From the NCBI RefSeq assembly GCF_002723615.1, contig NZ_KZ304954.1, positions 183,981 to 247,980 of the forward strand: DNA of 64,000 nucleotides. The letters run 5' to 3'. Below the pieces are notes generated by a model that did no database searches, was not told the DNA's origin, and saw only the letters and a program-made list of their open reading frames with translations. A program made the position numbers and the translations under genes. Below, piece by piece: positions 47,509 through 56,088 of the stretch (its first letter is position 1; the number at the start of each line of letters is the position of its first letter). Origin of the DNA: Limimaricola cinnabarinus (GTDB lineage: Bacteria > Pseudomonadota > Alphaproteobacteria > Rhodobacterales > Rhodobacteraceae).

Positions 47509-49298
47509 CCCCCGTTGTTCTCGCCCTCTCCCGCTCGGGCGAACCCGTGGCCCGCAAGCTGGCCGAGGCGCTGGATGCGCCGCTGCATGGCCGCGAGGGG
47601 CGGGTCGAGGCCGCCGACGCCTTCTTTGCCGATGCGCTGGAGCATGCGCGCGACCTTTTCGCCGCCGGTCATGCGGTGGTGGGCGTCTGCGCCTCCGGCA
47701 TCCTGATCCGCGCCGTCGCGCCGCAGCTCTCCGACAAGCGCGCCGAGCCGCCGGTGATCTCGGTTTCCGATGACGGGCGCGTGGTGGTGCCGCTTTTGGG
47801 CGGCCATCGCGGCGCGAACCGTCTGGCGAAACGCATCGCCGAAGCGCTGGACGCCACCGCCGCCGTCACCACCGCCGGCGACGTGGTGCTCGGCGTCGCG
47901 CTCGATGAGCCGCCCGCGGGCTACCGGCTGGTGAACCCCGAGGACGCCAAGGGCGCGATGGCGGCGCTCCTGTCGGGCGGCGGCGCGACCGTCACGGGCG
48001 ACGCGCCATGGCTGACCGACCTGCCGCAGGGCGACGCGCTGAGGATCACCGTCTCTGAAGCGCCGCAGCAGGGGCTCGGGCCGGAGCATCTTCACTTCGC
48101 GCCGCAACGCGCCGTGCTGGGGCTCGGCTGCGCCCGCAACTGCCCGCCCGAGGAACTCGCGGCACTCGCCCGCGAAACCCTCGCCGAGGCCGGGATCGCG
48201 CCGCAGGCCGTGCAGGCCGTGGCCTCGATCGACCTCAAGGCCGACGAGCCCGCGATCCTCGATGTTTCACGTGTAATCGGCGTGCCGCTGCGGCTCTTCT
48301 CCGCCGCCGAGCTGGAGGCCGAGACGCCCCGCCTCGCCACCCCCTCCGAGGTGGTCTTCGCCGAGGTCGGCTGTCACGGCGTCTCCGAAGGGGCGGCGCT
48401 GGCGCAGGCCGGGGCGGACGCCACCCTCGCCGTCACCAAGCGCAAGACCGCCAACGCCACTTGCGCGCTGGCGCTCGCCCCCGCACCGATCACCGAGCTG
48501 CGCGGTCGCCGCCGCGGGCGGCTCTCGGTCGTTGGCATCGGGCCGGGCCAGTCGGGCTGGCGCACACCCGAGGCCAGCCGCCTCATCACCCAGGCCGAGG
48601 AGCTGGTGGGCTACGGGCGCTATATCGACCTGCTGGGACCGCTCGCCGCCGGAAAACCCCGCGCCGATTTCCCGCTGGGCGGCGAGGAAGACCGCTGCCG
48701 CTACGCGCTCGAACGCGCCGCCGAGGGGCGCGACGTGGCGCTGATCTGCTCGGGCGATGCGGGCATCTATGCCATGGGGGCGCTGGTCTTCGAACTGCTG
48801 GGCCGCGACCGAGACAAGGGCGGCGTCTCGGACGCCGCGCGCCGCATCGAGGTCACCTGCACACCCGGCGTCTCGGCGCTGCAGGCCGCAGCCGCCCGCG
48901 CCGGTGCGCCGCTGGGCCACGATTTCTGCGCCATCTCGCTGTCGGACCTGCTCACCCCGCGCGAGGACATCGTGAAACGGCTGCATGCCGCGGCTGGGGG
49001 CGATTTCGTCATTGCCTTCTACAATCCGGTTTCCAAGCGCCGCCGCACGCTCCTGGCCGAGGCGCGCGAGATCCTGCTGGAGCATCGCCCGGCCGACACG
49101 CCTGTGCTGCTGGCCTCCTCGCTGGGCCGCCCCGAGGAAGAGATCCGCTACCGGCGGCTCGACGAGCTTGAGGTCGACGAGGTCGACATGCTGACCGTCG
49201 TGCTCGTGGGCTCCTCGCAGTCGAAGCTGGTCGAACTGGGCGAGGGGCCGCGCATGGTGACGCCGCGCGGCTACGCCAGGAAGATCGATGCGCGCTGA
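47499..49298 (+). CDS. cobJ: CbiG-CobJ fusion: cobalt-precorrin-5A hydrolase-like plus precorrin-3B C17-methyltransferase
   Basis: A 599-residue fusion. Residues about 1-140 match the CbiG N-terminal region (VVGVCASGILIRAVAP, VPLLGGHRGANRLA); about 205-325 the CbiG C-terminal/CobE domain (LGLGCARNCPPEELAAL, SIDLKADEPA, EVGCHGVSEGAAL); about 350-599 CobJ (VVGIGPGQSGWRTPEA, YIDLLGPL, CSGDAGIYAMG, FYNPVSKRR). TTG 47499 is chosen because AAGGGAG ends 7 bases upstream; GTG 47505 in the cobI stop is the alternative. CobJ methylates C17 with ring contraction; the CbiG part suggests cobalt already in the ring. Confidence 0.93.
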   Translation: MAVTPVVLALSRSGEPVARKLAEALDAPLHGREGRVEAADAFFADALEHARDLFAAGHAVVGVCASGILIRAVAPQLSDKRAEPPVISVSDDGRVVVPLLGGHRGANRLAKRIAEALDATAAVTTAGDVVLGVALDEPPAGYRLVNPEDAKGAMAALLSGGGATVTGDAPWLTDLPQGDALRITVSEAPQQGLGPEHLHFAPQRAVLGLGCARNCPPEELAALARETLAEAGIAPQAVQAVASIDLKADEPAILDVSRVIGVPLRLFSAAELEAETPRLATPSEVVFAEVGCHGVSEGAALAQAGADATLAVTKRKTANATCALALAPAPITELRGRRRGRLSVVGIGPGQSGWRTPEASRLITQAEELVGYGRYIDLLGPLAAGKPRADFPLGGEEDRCRYALERAAEGRDVALICSGDAGIYAMGALVFELLGRDRDKGGVSDAARRIEVTCTPGVSALQAAAARAGAPLGHDFCAISLSDLLTPREDIVKRLHAAAGGDFVIAFYNPVSKRRRTLLAEAREILLEHRPADTPVLLASSLGRPEEEIRYRRLDELEVDEVDMLTVVLVGSSQSKLVELGEGPRMVTPRGYARKIDAR

Positions 49299-49320
49299 AG
49301 GCGCGGCGCGGCGGATGACG

Positions 49321-49354
49321 CCGGGCGCCATGCGTATTTTGGGAAAGATGAACG
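49321..49354 (+). repeat. Dispersed repeat, single arm (copy B)
   Basis: This 34-base stretch (CCGGGCGCCATGCGTATTTT onward) matches the reverse complement of 54258-54291 at 31 of 34 positions. It is a half-element without a partner arm, in the 69-base gap between cobJ and cobM. Confidence 0.85.
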
Positions 49355-49367
49355 GGGGACGCGCCCA

Positions 49368-50135
49368 ATGACCGTCTATTTCATCGGGGCCGGGCCGGGC
49401 GACCCGGAGCTTCTGACGCTCAAGGCCGCGCGGCTCATCGCGGCCTGCCCGGTCTGCCTCTATGCGGGCTCGCTGGTGCCCGAAGAGGTCGTGGCGGGCG
49501 CGCCCCAAGGCGCGCGCGTTCTCGACACGGCACCCATGACGCTCGACGAGACCCATGCCGAGATCCTCGCGGCGCATCGGCGCGGCGAGGATGTCGCGCG
49601 GGTGCATTCGGGCGACCCTTCGCTCTACGGCGCCATCGCCGAGCAGATCCGCAGGCTGAAAGCCGACGGCATCGCCTACGAGATCGTGCCGGGCGTGCCC
49701 GCCTACACCGCCGCCGCCGCCGCGCTGGGGCAGGAGCTGACCATCCCCGCGCTGGCGCAATCCATCGTGCTCACCCGCATGTCGATGAAATCGACCGCCA
49801 TGCCCGAAGGCGAGACGCTGGAGAACTTCGCCGCCACCGGCACCACGCTGGCCATCCATCTCGGCATCCGGGCGCTGCGCGATATCGAGCGGCGGCTGAC
49901 GCCCTTCTACGGCGCCGATTGCCCGGTCGCCGTGGTCTACCGCGCCAGCTGGCCCGACCAGCAGGTGATCCGCGGCACGCTGTCGGACATCCACGCCAAG
50001 GTGCGCGCGGCCAAGCTCACCCGCACCGCGCTCATCCTCGTGGGCCCGGCGCTGGGCGAGGAGCAGGGCTTTCCCGACAGCGCGCTCTACGACCCGGCGC
50101 AGCCGCATGTCCTGCGCCCCAAGGCGCGCGGCTGA
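49368..50135 (+). CDS. cobM: Precorrin-4 C11-methyltransferase
   Basis: SAM-dependent methylation at C11. The 255-residue tetrapyrrole methylase starts VYFIGAGPGDPELLTLKAARL and has VHSGDPSLYGAIAEQ, IVPGVPAYTAAAAAL, LTRMSMKSTAMP and the end region ADCPVAVVYRASWPDQ. Separated from cobJ by 69 bases containing a repeat arm. Confidence 0.96.
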   Translation: MTVYFIGAGPGDPELLTLKAARLIAACPVCLYAGSLVPEEVVAGAPQGARVLDTAPMTLDETHAEILAAHRRGEDVARVHSGDPSLYGAIAEQIRRLKADGIAYEIVPGVPAYTAAAAALGQELTIPALAQSIVLTRMSMKSTAMPEGETLENFAATGTTLAIHLGIRALRDIERRLTPFYGADCPVAVVYRASWPDQQVIRGTLSDIHAKVRAAKLTRTALILVGPALGEEQGFPDSALYDPAQPHVLRPKARG

Positions 50136-50206
50136 AGAGAATTTTCCACGAACGTCGCTTGAAATTTACATTTCCCTGCGCAGGATGGGGGCAGGGGAGA
50201 TGCGAG

Positions 50207-50557
50207 ATGACCGAATATCTGACCAAGGACCTGCAGGACGCCCTGGAAGCCGCGCGCCGCGCCGCGCAGCGCCGCTCGGCCCGGCTTTGCGTGCATGACG
50301 GCGAAGAGATCCACCCGGTGCTGCGCATGTGGGAGACGGGCTTCGCCCTCGCGGCCAAGGACGCGCCGATCCTGCATGGCTTCGTCGATCTCTATGACGG
50401 GCCGCGCCATCTCTACCAATGCCTCGTCATGACCTCGCGCGACGAGGAGGGCGAGCGGGTCTACGAGTTCAAGCGCCACAGCCGCGTCGCCGACAGCGCG
50501 CCCGTCGATTTCGAGCGGACGGAGGCGGAGCCCGCGCTCAGGCTGCCCCGCCTCTGA
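50207..50557 (+). CDS. Hypothetical protein
   Basis: A 116-residue soluble protein with an N-terminal helix (TKDLQDALEAARRAAQRRSAR), then a beta-rich part (LCVHDGEEIHPVLRMWETGFAL, LHGFVDLYDGPRHLYQCLV) and a charged end. The middle has a PilZ-like flavour, but I do not recognise the family with certainty. GGGGAG lies upstream and the 71-base leader is unusually AT-rich, which suggests its own promoter. Confidence 0.75.
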   Translation: MTEYLTKDLQDALEAARRAAQRRSARLCVHDGEEIHPVLRMWETGFALAAKDAPILHGFVDLYDGPRHLYQCLVMTSRDEEGERVYEFKRHSRVADSAPVDFERTEAEPALRLPRL

Positions 50558-50561
50558 GGCG

Positions 50562-51755
50562 CTACTGCAGGTCGGAAAACGCCGCCTGCAGCCGCGAGAC
50601 GGCCTCCTTCACCCGCGCGCGCGGCGTCGCGATGTTGAACCGCTGAAAGCTCTCGCCGCCCCGCCCGAAGCTGGTGCCGTGATTCACGGCGATCTTCGCA
50701 TCGCCCTCGATCCGCCGAAGCACCTCCTCGCGGCTCATGCCGGTGCCCAAAAAATCCACCCATTCGAGATAGGTGGATTCGAGCGTCATGGGTGACACGC
50801 CGGGGATTTTGCCCACGCCCTCCTCGAACAGGCGGCGATTGCCGTCAAGATAGCCGCGCAGCGCCTCCAGCCAGTCCACCCCCTCGGGCGACATCGCCAC
50901 CGTCGCCATGGCGAGGCCGAAGGAGTTGGGCGAAAGGCCCAGCGCCCGCATCCGGGCCGAGAACCGCGCCTTGAGCGCGGGGTCCGAGATGATGACATTG
51001 CCGATATGCGCGCCCGCGATGTTGAAGGTCTTGGTCGTCGCGGTCAGCATCACCAGCCGGTCGGCCACGCCCTCGATCCGGGTCATCGCGGTATGTGTCA
51101 CGCCCGGCATGGTCAGGTCGCAATGGATCTCGTCGGAGACGAGGATCAGATCGTGCCGCCGCGCGAAGGCGGCCCAGCCCTCAAGCTCGGCCCGGCTCCA
51201 GACCCGGCCGCCGGGGTTTTGCGGCGAACACAGGATCATCATCTTCTCGCGCCCGGTCATCATCGCGTCCCAGGCGTCGAAATCGGGCACGTAGCGGCCG
51301 TGATCCATGGCCAGCGGACATTCGACCACCTCGCGCCCCGCCGCGCGGATCACCCGCGCGAAGGCGTGGTAGACCGGGGTGAACAGCACCACGCCGTCGC
51401 CCGGTTCGGTCCAGGCATCGACGCAGAGCCCCGTGGCATTGACGAGGCCGTGCGTGGTGAAGATGTCGCCCGCATCGGGCCGCCAGCCATGGCGGCGGTC
51501 CATCCACCAGCCGATCGCCTCGCGCTGCGCATCATCCGAGGCGGCGTAGCCATAGATGCCATGCGCGGCCATGCCTTCGACCGCGCGCTGCACGCAGGCG
51601 GGCGGGCGGAAATCCATGTCCGCGACCCACATGGCGATGCCCTCGTCGGGGCTCACGCCATAGACCGGCTCCATGCTGTCCCACTTGGAGCAATTGGTGC
51701 CGCGCCGGTCGATGATCTCGTCGAAATCGGGGGCGGCGGGGGGCATGGGGCTCAT
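50562..51755 (-). CDS. MalY/PatB family aminotransferase-like C-S lyase
   Basis: PLP-dependent fold-type I protein of 397 residues. The start DFDEIIDRRGTNCSKWD and WVADMDFRPP are the MalY/PatB signature; the PLP Lys is Lys242 in TATTKTFNIAG, with SDEIHCDL before it and QRFNIATPR at the end. MalY/PatB enzymes cleave cystathionine and S-alkyl cysteines; the reaction is assigned by similarity. Its start is 102 bases from the divergent def genes. Confidence 0.93.
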   Translation of the reverse strand: MSPMPPAAPDFDEIIDRRGTNCSKWDSMEPVYGVSPDEGIAMWVADMDFRPPACVQRAVEGMAAHGIYGYAASDDAQREAIGWWMDRRHGWRPDAGDIFTTHGLVNATGLCVDAWTEPGDGVVLFTPVYHAFARVIRAAGREVVECPLAMDHGRYVPDFDAWDAMMTGREKMMILCSPQNPGGRVWSRAELEGWAAFARRHDLILVSDEIHCDLTMPGVTHTAMTRIEGVADRLVMLTATTKTFNIAGAHIGNVIISDPALKARFSARMRALGLSPNSFGLAMATVAMSPEGVDWLEALRGYLDGNRRLFEEGVGKIPGVSPMTLESTYLEWVDFLGTGMSREEVLRRIEGDAKIAVNHGTSFGRGGESFQRFNIATPRARVKEAVSRLQAAFSDLQ

Positions 51756-51857
51756 GGCGGTCTCCTGTTGGTCGCGGGGCGGAGGCTGCACGCGCCGCGC
51801 GGGGCGCGCAAGGGGCCGCGTGTTGCCATGCGCGCCGCTTCGCCCTAGATCGGCGCC

Positions 51858-52379
51858 ATGACATTGCGCCCCATCCTCATTCACCCCGACCCGCGCCTGA
51901 AGACGCTGGCCGAGCCGGTGCCCGCCATCACCGACGAGATCCGCCGTCTCGCCGACGACATGTTAGAGACCATGTATGACGCGCCGGGCATCGGTCTCGC
52001 CGCGCCGCAGATCGGCAAGCTCAGCCGCCTGCTCGTCATGGACGCCACCAAGGAGGACGAGGGCGCGGCCCGGCCCATGGTGCTGGTCAACCCGAAGGTG
52101 ACATGGGAATCCGAGGCGCGCTCGGTCTATGAGGAGGGCTGCCTGTCGATCCCCGAGCAGTTCGCCGATGTCGAGCGCCCGGCCGAGGTCGAGGTCGAAT
52201 GGCTCGGCCTCGACGGCAAGACCCATTCCGAGCGCTTCGACGGGCTTTGGGCCACCTGCGTGCAGCACGAGATCGACCATCTCGATGGCCGGCTCTTCAT
52301 CGATTATCTCAAGCCGATGAAGCGGCAGATGATCACCCGCAAGATGGTCAAGCTCAAGCGCGAGCGGGCGCGCGGCTGA
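51858..52379 (+). CDS. def: Peptide deformylase (canonical copy)
   Basis: Removes the formyl group from nascent proteins. All three motifs are intact in the 173-residue protein: [10 protein letters not shown] (44-53), EEGCLS with metal-ligand Cys95, and QHEIDH with the metal-binding His residues 137 and 141 and catalytic Glu138. The stop overlaps the next def start as TGATG. First of three tandem deformylase genes leading into fmt. Confidence 0.97.
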   Translation: MTLRPILIHPDPRLKTLAEPVPAITDEIRRLADDMLETMYDAPGIGLAAPQIGKLSRLLVMDATKEDEGAARPMVLVNPKVTWESEARSVYEEGCLSIPEQFADVERPAEVEVEWLGLDGKTHSERFDGLWATCVQHEIDHLDGRLFIDYLKPMKRQMITRKMVKLKRERARG

Positions 52380-52849
52380 TGGCCGTGCTCGACATCGTCC
52401 TTCACCCCGCCCCGGTGCTGCGCAGCACCGCGCAGCCGGTGAAACTGTTCGACGCGACGCTGTCGCAGCTTGCCGCCGACATGATCGAGACGATGTATGC
52501 CGCCGGCGGCCGCGGCCTCGCCGCGCCGCAGGTGAGCCTGCCGATGCGGATCTTCGTGACGGATGTGGAATGGAAGGCCGGCGATCCCGCACCCCGGGTC
52601 TTCGTGAATCCCGAGATCGCCGCCGCCTCGGACGAAACCGTGCTGCGCGAGGAGGGGTGCCTCTCGATCCCCGACACGCCCTGCCGCGTCCGCCGCCCCG
52701 CCCGCGTCACGCTGAACTGGCAGGATCTCAACGGTCTGGGCCACGAGGCCGAATTCGGCGGGATCGAGGCCACCTGCATCCAGCACGAGCTCGATCATCT
52801 GAACGGTATTCTCTGCATCGACCGCCACGAAGAGGAAGACCTCGCATGA
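52379..52849 (+). CDS. Peptide deformylase (second copy)
   Basis: A 156-residue deformylase. Motif 1 is GRGLAAPQV (44 onward), motif 2 EEGCLS with Cys94, motif 3 QHELDH with Glu137, so all metal and catalytic residues are present. Shorter at the C-terminus than the first copy. It overlaps the third copy by 4 bases (ATGA). Probably active; division of labour with the first copy is unknown. Confidence 0.93.
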   Translation: MAVLDIVLHPAPVLRSTAQPVKLFDATLSQLAADMIETMYAAGGRGLAAPQVSLPMRIFVTDVEWKAGDPAPRVFVNPEIAAASDETVLREEGCLSIPDTPCRVRRPARVTLNWQDLNGLGHEAEFGGIEATCIQHELDHLNGILCIDRHEEEDLA

Positions 52850-53337
52850 CCCGCCCCTTCCTGCGCTGGCCGCATGCCACGCTGCGCAAGCCCGCCGCCC
52901 CCGTCGAGGCGATCACCGACGAGATCCGCGCGCTGTGGGACGAGATGATCGACGCGATGGACGCGATGCCCGGCGTCGGCCTCGCGGCACCCCAGATCGG
53001 CGTGAGCCTGCGGCTTGCCGTGGTCGATGCCTCTGACGGGCGCGGGCAGGCGGTGCGCATGGCCAACCCCGAGATCCTGCACGAAAGCGCGCAGCTGCGC
53101 GAGCACGAGGAAGCCTCGCCCAACCTGCCCGGCGTCTCGGCGGTGATCTCGCGGCCGCGCGCGGTGACGGCGCGGTTTCTCAACGAGGCGGGCGAGATCG
53201 AGGAGCGCGATTTCGTCGGGCTCTGGGCCACATCGCTGCAGCACCAGATCGACCATCTGGAGGGGCGGATGTATTTCGACCGGCTGAGCCGGCTGAAGCG
53301 CGACCGGCTGGTCGCCAAGGCAAGGAAGTTCTCCTGA
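52846..53337 (+). CDS. Deformylase-like protein lacking catalytic residues
   Basis: A 163-residue deformylase paralogue. Motif 1 (VGLAAPQIG, 44-52) is kept, but motif 2 reads EASPNLPG in place of EGCLSxPG, so the metal-ligand Cys is gone, and motif 3 reads HQIDH (133-137) with Gln134 for the catalytic Glu. It should not deformylate in the normal way; it may bind peptides or ribosomes, or regulate. It overlaps fmt (TGATG) and stays open and well conserved in form, so it is not a pseudogene. Confidence 0.92.
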   Translation: MTRPFLRWPHATLRKPAAPVEAITDEIRALWDEMIDAMDAMPGVGLAAPQIGVSLRLAVVDASDGRGQAVRMANPEILHESAQLREHEEASPNLPGVSAVISRPRAVTARFLNEAGEIEERDFVGLWATSLQHQIDHLEGRMYFDRLSRLKRDRLVAKARKFS

Positions 53338-54236
53338 TGCGCATCGTCTTCATGGGCACGCCCGACTTCTCCGTTGTCGCACTCGACGCGCTTGTGCGTG
53401 CGGGCCACGATATCGCCTGCGTCTATACCCAGCCGCCGCGCCCGGCAGGGCGGGGCAAGAAACCCCGGCCCTCGGCCGTGCAGGCCCGCGCCGAGGCGCT
53501 GGGGCTCTCGGTGCGCCACCCGGTCTCGCTCAGGAACGAGGCGGCGCAGGCCGAGTTCGCCGCCTTGAACGCCGACATCGCCGTGGTCGTGGCCTATGGT
53601 CTCATCCTGCCGCAGGCGGTGCTCGATGCGCCGAAGCATGGCTGCCTCAACATCCACGCCTCGCTGCTGCCGCGCTGGCGCGGCGCCGCGCCGATCCAGC
53701 GCGCGATCATGGAGGGCGACAACGAGACCGGTGTCTGCATCATGCAGATGGAGGCCGGGCTCGACACCGGCCCGGTGCTTTTGCGCGAGACGACGCCGAT
53801 CGGCGCGACCGACACCGCGTCGGACCTGCATGACGAGCTGGCGCGAATGGGCGGGCGGCTCGTGGTCGAGACGCTGCGCCGTCTGGACGAGCTGCGCCCC
53901 GAGCCGCAGCCCGAGCGCGGCGTCACCTATGCCACGAAGATCGACAAGGCCGAGGCGCGGATCGACTGGACCCGCACCGCCGCCCATGTCGCGCGGCAGG
54001 TCAACGCGCTGTCGCCCTTTCCGGGCGCGTGGTGCATGGCGAAAGGCGAGCGGCTGAAGATCCTGCGCGCCGCCTCCGGCCCGGGTGAGGGCGCGCCCGG
54101 CGCGCGGATCGGCCCAGCGACCGTCGCCTGCGCCGATGGCGCGGTGGAGCTGCTGGAAATCCAGCGCGAGGGCCGCAAGCCGATGCCGGCGGATGAGGCG
54201 CTCAGGGGCAAGGCCCTGCCCGACAGGCTCGGCTGA
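53337..54236 (+). CDS. fmt: Methionyl-tRNA formyltransferase
   Basis: Formylates initiator Met-tRNA with 10-formyltetrahydrofolate. The 299-residue protein has the start [18 protein letters not shown], the catalytic region [14 protein letters not shown] and the signature [21 protein letters not shown], with the C-terminal tRNA-binding domain ([16 protein letters not shown]). Its start overlaps the stop of the third deformylase-like gene. Confidence 0.97.
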   Translation: MRIVFMGTPDFSVVALDALVRAGHDIACVYTQPPRPAGRGKKPRPSAVQARAEALGLSVRHPVSLRNEAAQAEFAALNADIAVVVAYGLILPQAVLDAPKHGCLNIHASLLPRWRGAAPIQRAIMEGDNETGVCIMQMEAGLDTGPVLLRETTPIGATDTASDLHDELARMGGRLVVETLRRLDELRPEPQPERGVTYATKIDKAEARIDWTRTAAHVARQVNALSPFPGAWCMAKGERLKILRAASGPGEGAPGARIGPATVACADGAVELLEIQREGRKPMPADEALRGKALPDRLG

Positions 54237-54257
54237 CCCGCCGGGCGCCGCGCCCCT

Positions 54258-54353
54258 CGTTCATCTTTCTTCAAATACGCATGGCGCCCGGCCGGCCAAC
54301 GGAGCGCCGGGTGGACATGGAGCGATTTACGTATTTGAAGAAAGATGAAGGGG
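54258..54353. repeat. Inverted-repeat element (copy C) between convergent genes
   Basis: Arms at 54260-54280 (TTCATCTTTCTTCAAATACG plus C) and 54329-54349 (ACGTATTTGAAGAAAGATGA plus A) pair at 20 of 21 positions, around a 48-base GC-rich centre. It fills the gap between convergent fmt and the L,D-transpeptidase gene. The left arm plus flank recurs at 49321-49354 and both arms recur at 25958-26061. Confidence 0.88.
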
Positions 54354-54354
54354 A

Positions 54355-54855
54355 TCAGCGCCGGACGATCAGCCGTGCGCCCGGGGTCACGCGCTGCGCC
54401 AGCCAGATCAGATCCGCCCGCGCGAAGGCGACGCAGCCCTCGGTCGGATAGCCCGGGCGGCGGCGCTGGTGCAAAAAGATGGCGGAGCCTTCGTTCGGCC
54501 TGCCACCCTCGTTCCAATCCGTGACCAGAACGATGTCGTAAAGCGGATCGGCCCGGCGCAGCGTCTCGAAGCTGGCGGGGTAGGGGGCGCGGACATGGCT
54601 GTTGTAGGCGGGATCGCCGGAGGCGTCCGACCACAGGTCGCCCGGGCGGATCGGCTCGGCCCAGGGCTGCGGCGCGGGCAGGCGGTCGGGGCGGTAGAGC
54701 ATGCCGGTAATGCGGTGTTCGCCCACCGGCGTCGCGCCGTCGCCCTCGCGCTTGTCCGCGCGGATGCCGCCCCGGCCGATCGAACAGGGCAGGTGGCGGC
54801 CCATGAAGCGCAGGCCGCGCCGGGTGAGGACGAGATCGGCGGGGGAGAAGATCAC
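54355..54855 (-). CDS. L,D-transpeptidase (YkuD) family protein
   Basis: A 166-residue YkuD-domain protein. The active-site motif is HQRRRPGYPTEGCVAF, with His and the nucleophile Cys in the expected spacing (TEGCVA in place of the usual SxGCV/I). KREGDGATPVGEHRI is also typical. No signal peptide is visible, which is the rule for this YkuD branch. It overlaps ribA by 4 bases and is probably coupled to it; a role in peptidoglycan is inferred. Confidence 0.9.
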   Translation of the reverse strand: MIFSPADLVLTRRGLRFMGRHLPCSIGRGGIRADKREGDGATPVGEHRITGMLYRPDRLPAPQPWAEPIRPGDLWSDASGDPAYNSHVRAPYPASFETLRRADPLYDIVLVTDWNEGGRPNEGSAIFLHQRRRPGYPTEGCVAFARADLIWLAQRVTPGARLIVRR

Positions 54856-55931
54856 AGCAGGTGCCCCGACTTGGCGGCTTTGGTGGCGAGGTAGTGGTGG
54901 TTGTGCAGCCCTTCGCCCACCTTGAGCGGCACCCGCGCCTCGACCGCGATGCCCGCCTCCTCCATGCGGGCGATCTTGTTGGGGTTGTTGGTCAGAAGGC
55001 GGATGCGGCTGAAGCCAAGCCGCTTGAGAATCTCGGCGCCGATGCGGAAATCGCGCTCGTCATCCTCGAAGCCGAGCCGGTGGTTGGCCTCGACCGTGTC
55101 GAAGCCCTGATCCTGCAGGCTGTAGGCGCGCATCTTGTTGGCCAGCCCGATGCCGCGGCCCTCCTGGTTGAGGTAAAGGAGCACGCCTTCGCCCGCCGCG
55201 CCCATCTGGTCGAGCGCGGCGTGCAGCTGCGGGCCGCAATCGCATTTGAGCGAGCCCAGCACGTCGCCGGTGAAGCAGGCCGAATGCAGCCGCACCAGAG
55301 GCGCGCCGTCGCGGGCGGGACGGCCCACCTCGACCGCGTAATGCTCCTCGCCGCCATCGCCGGGGCGAAACACGTGCAGGCGGCCCTTCTCGGCCGCCTC
55401 CATCGGCAGGCGGGCGGCGGCGACGGGGGCATAGGCGGGGGTGATCGCGGGCGGCAGCGGCAGGTCGAGCCGCGTCAGCTCATGCGTGCGCGCGAAGCCC
55501 GCGGCATCGTCGAGCGGCAGCACCAAGGCGGCGGGCAGGAGACGGGCCGCCTTGACCAGCGCGATCGCAGCGCGGTGGGTGTCGGCGGAGCCCTCGCGCA
55601 GCGTCTTCAAAGGCCCCTTCATCGGCGTGTCAAGATCGCCCGCCGGGTCGGCCACCGCCCGCACCCAGGCGGCATCGGCATCCTGCGGCAGCACCACCCG
55701 TGCGATGTCCTCGTCATAGGCGCGCGCGCGCAGCGTCACCGCGCGCCGCCCCGTCACCGCGAGCACCGGCGCCCCGCCCATGGCGCGCAGCGCCGCCAGC
55801 CGCTCGGGCCGGACCGCCTCCGCCGCCAGCACCAGCGCGCCCGGCCCGTCGCCTAAGACCACCGGCACCCCGAGGCGCAGATCGGCCAGCGCGCGGGCGC
55901 GGCGCTCGACGGGGTCGGGGCGAAAGGGCAT
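54852..55931 (-). CDS. ribA: GTP cyclohydrolase II with degenerate N-terminal RibB-like region
   Basis: First step of riboflavin synthesis. The 359-residue protein has a complete cyclohydrolase II domain (about 175-359) with zinc Cys 219, 230 and 232 (CFTGDVLGSLKCDC), GRGIGLANKM and LLTNNPNKIARM. The N-terminal 160 residues look like a decayed RibB-type region (ARALADLRLGVPVVL; GDLDTPMKGPLKTLREGSADT) without the acidic active-site motifs. The domain decay is inferred. Divergent from cenR. Confidence 0.92.
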   Translation of the reverse strand: MPFRPDPVERRARALADLRLGVPVVLGDGPGALVLAAEAVRPERLAALRAMGGAPVLAVTGRRAVTLRARAYDEDIARVVLPQDADAAWVRAVADPAGDLDTPMKGPLKTLREGSADTHRAAIALVKAARLLPAALVLPLDDAAGFARTHELTRLDLPLPPAITPAYAPVAAARLPMEAAEKGRLHVFRPGDGGEEHYAVEVGRPARDGAPLVRLHSACFTGDVLGSLKCDCGPQLHAALDQMGAAGEGVLLYLNQEGRGIGLANKMRAYSLQDQGFDTVEANHRLGFEDDERDFRIGAEILKRLGFSRIRLLTNNPNKIARMEEAGIAVEARVPLKVGEGLHNHHYLATKAAKSGHLL

Positions 55932-56088
55932 GGGCGCATCCTCGCGGCAGGCCGGGACGCCCCGGCACGGGGGGCGACTGTAACATTTCGGAGGGGGGCG
56001 ACAACTCGGTGTGAGAGATCGACACGAAACTTGAGCCACACGTGATCGTTACACATCTGTGGAGCCGGTAGCTCATGGAGGCGTCGAG

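Noticed and set aside
55932..56088. Promoter and CenR autoregulation site in the ribA-cenR gap
   Set aside because: Candidate TTGAGC and TACACA boxes have a spacing of only 13 bases and no convincing repeated operator was found.
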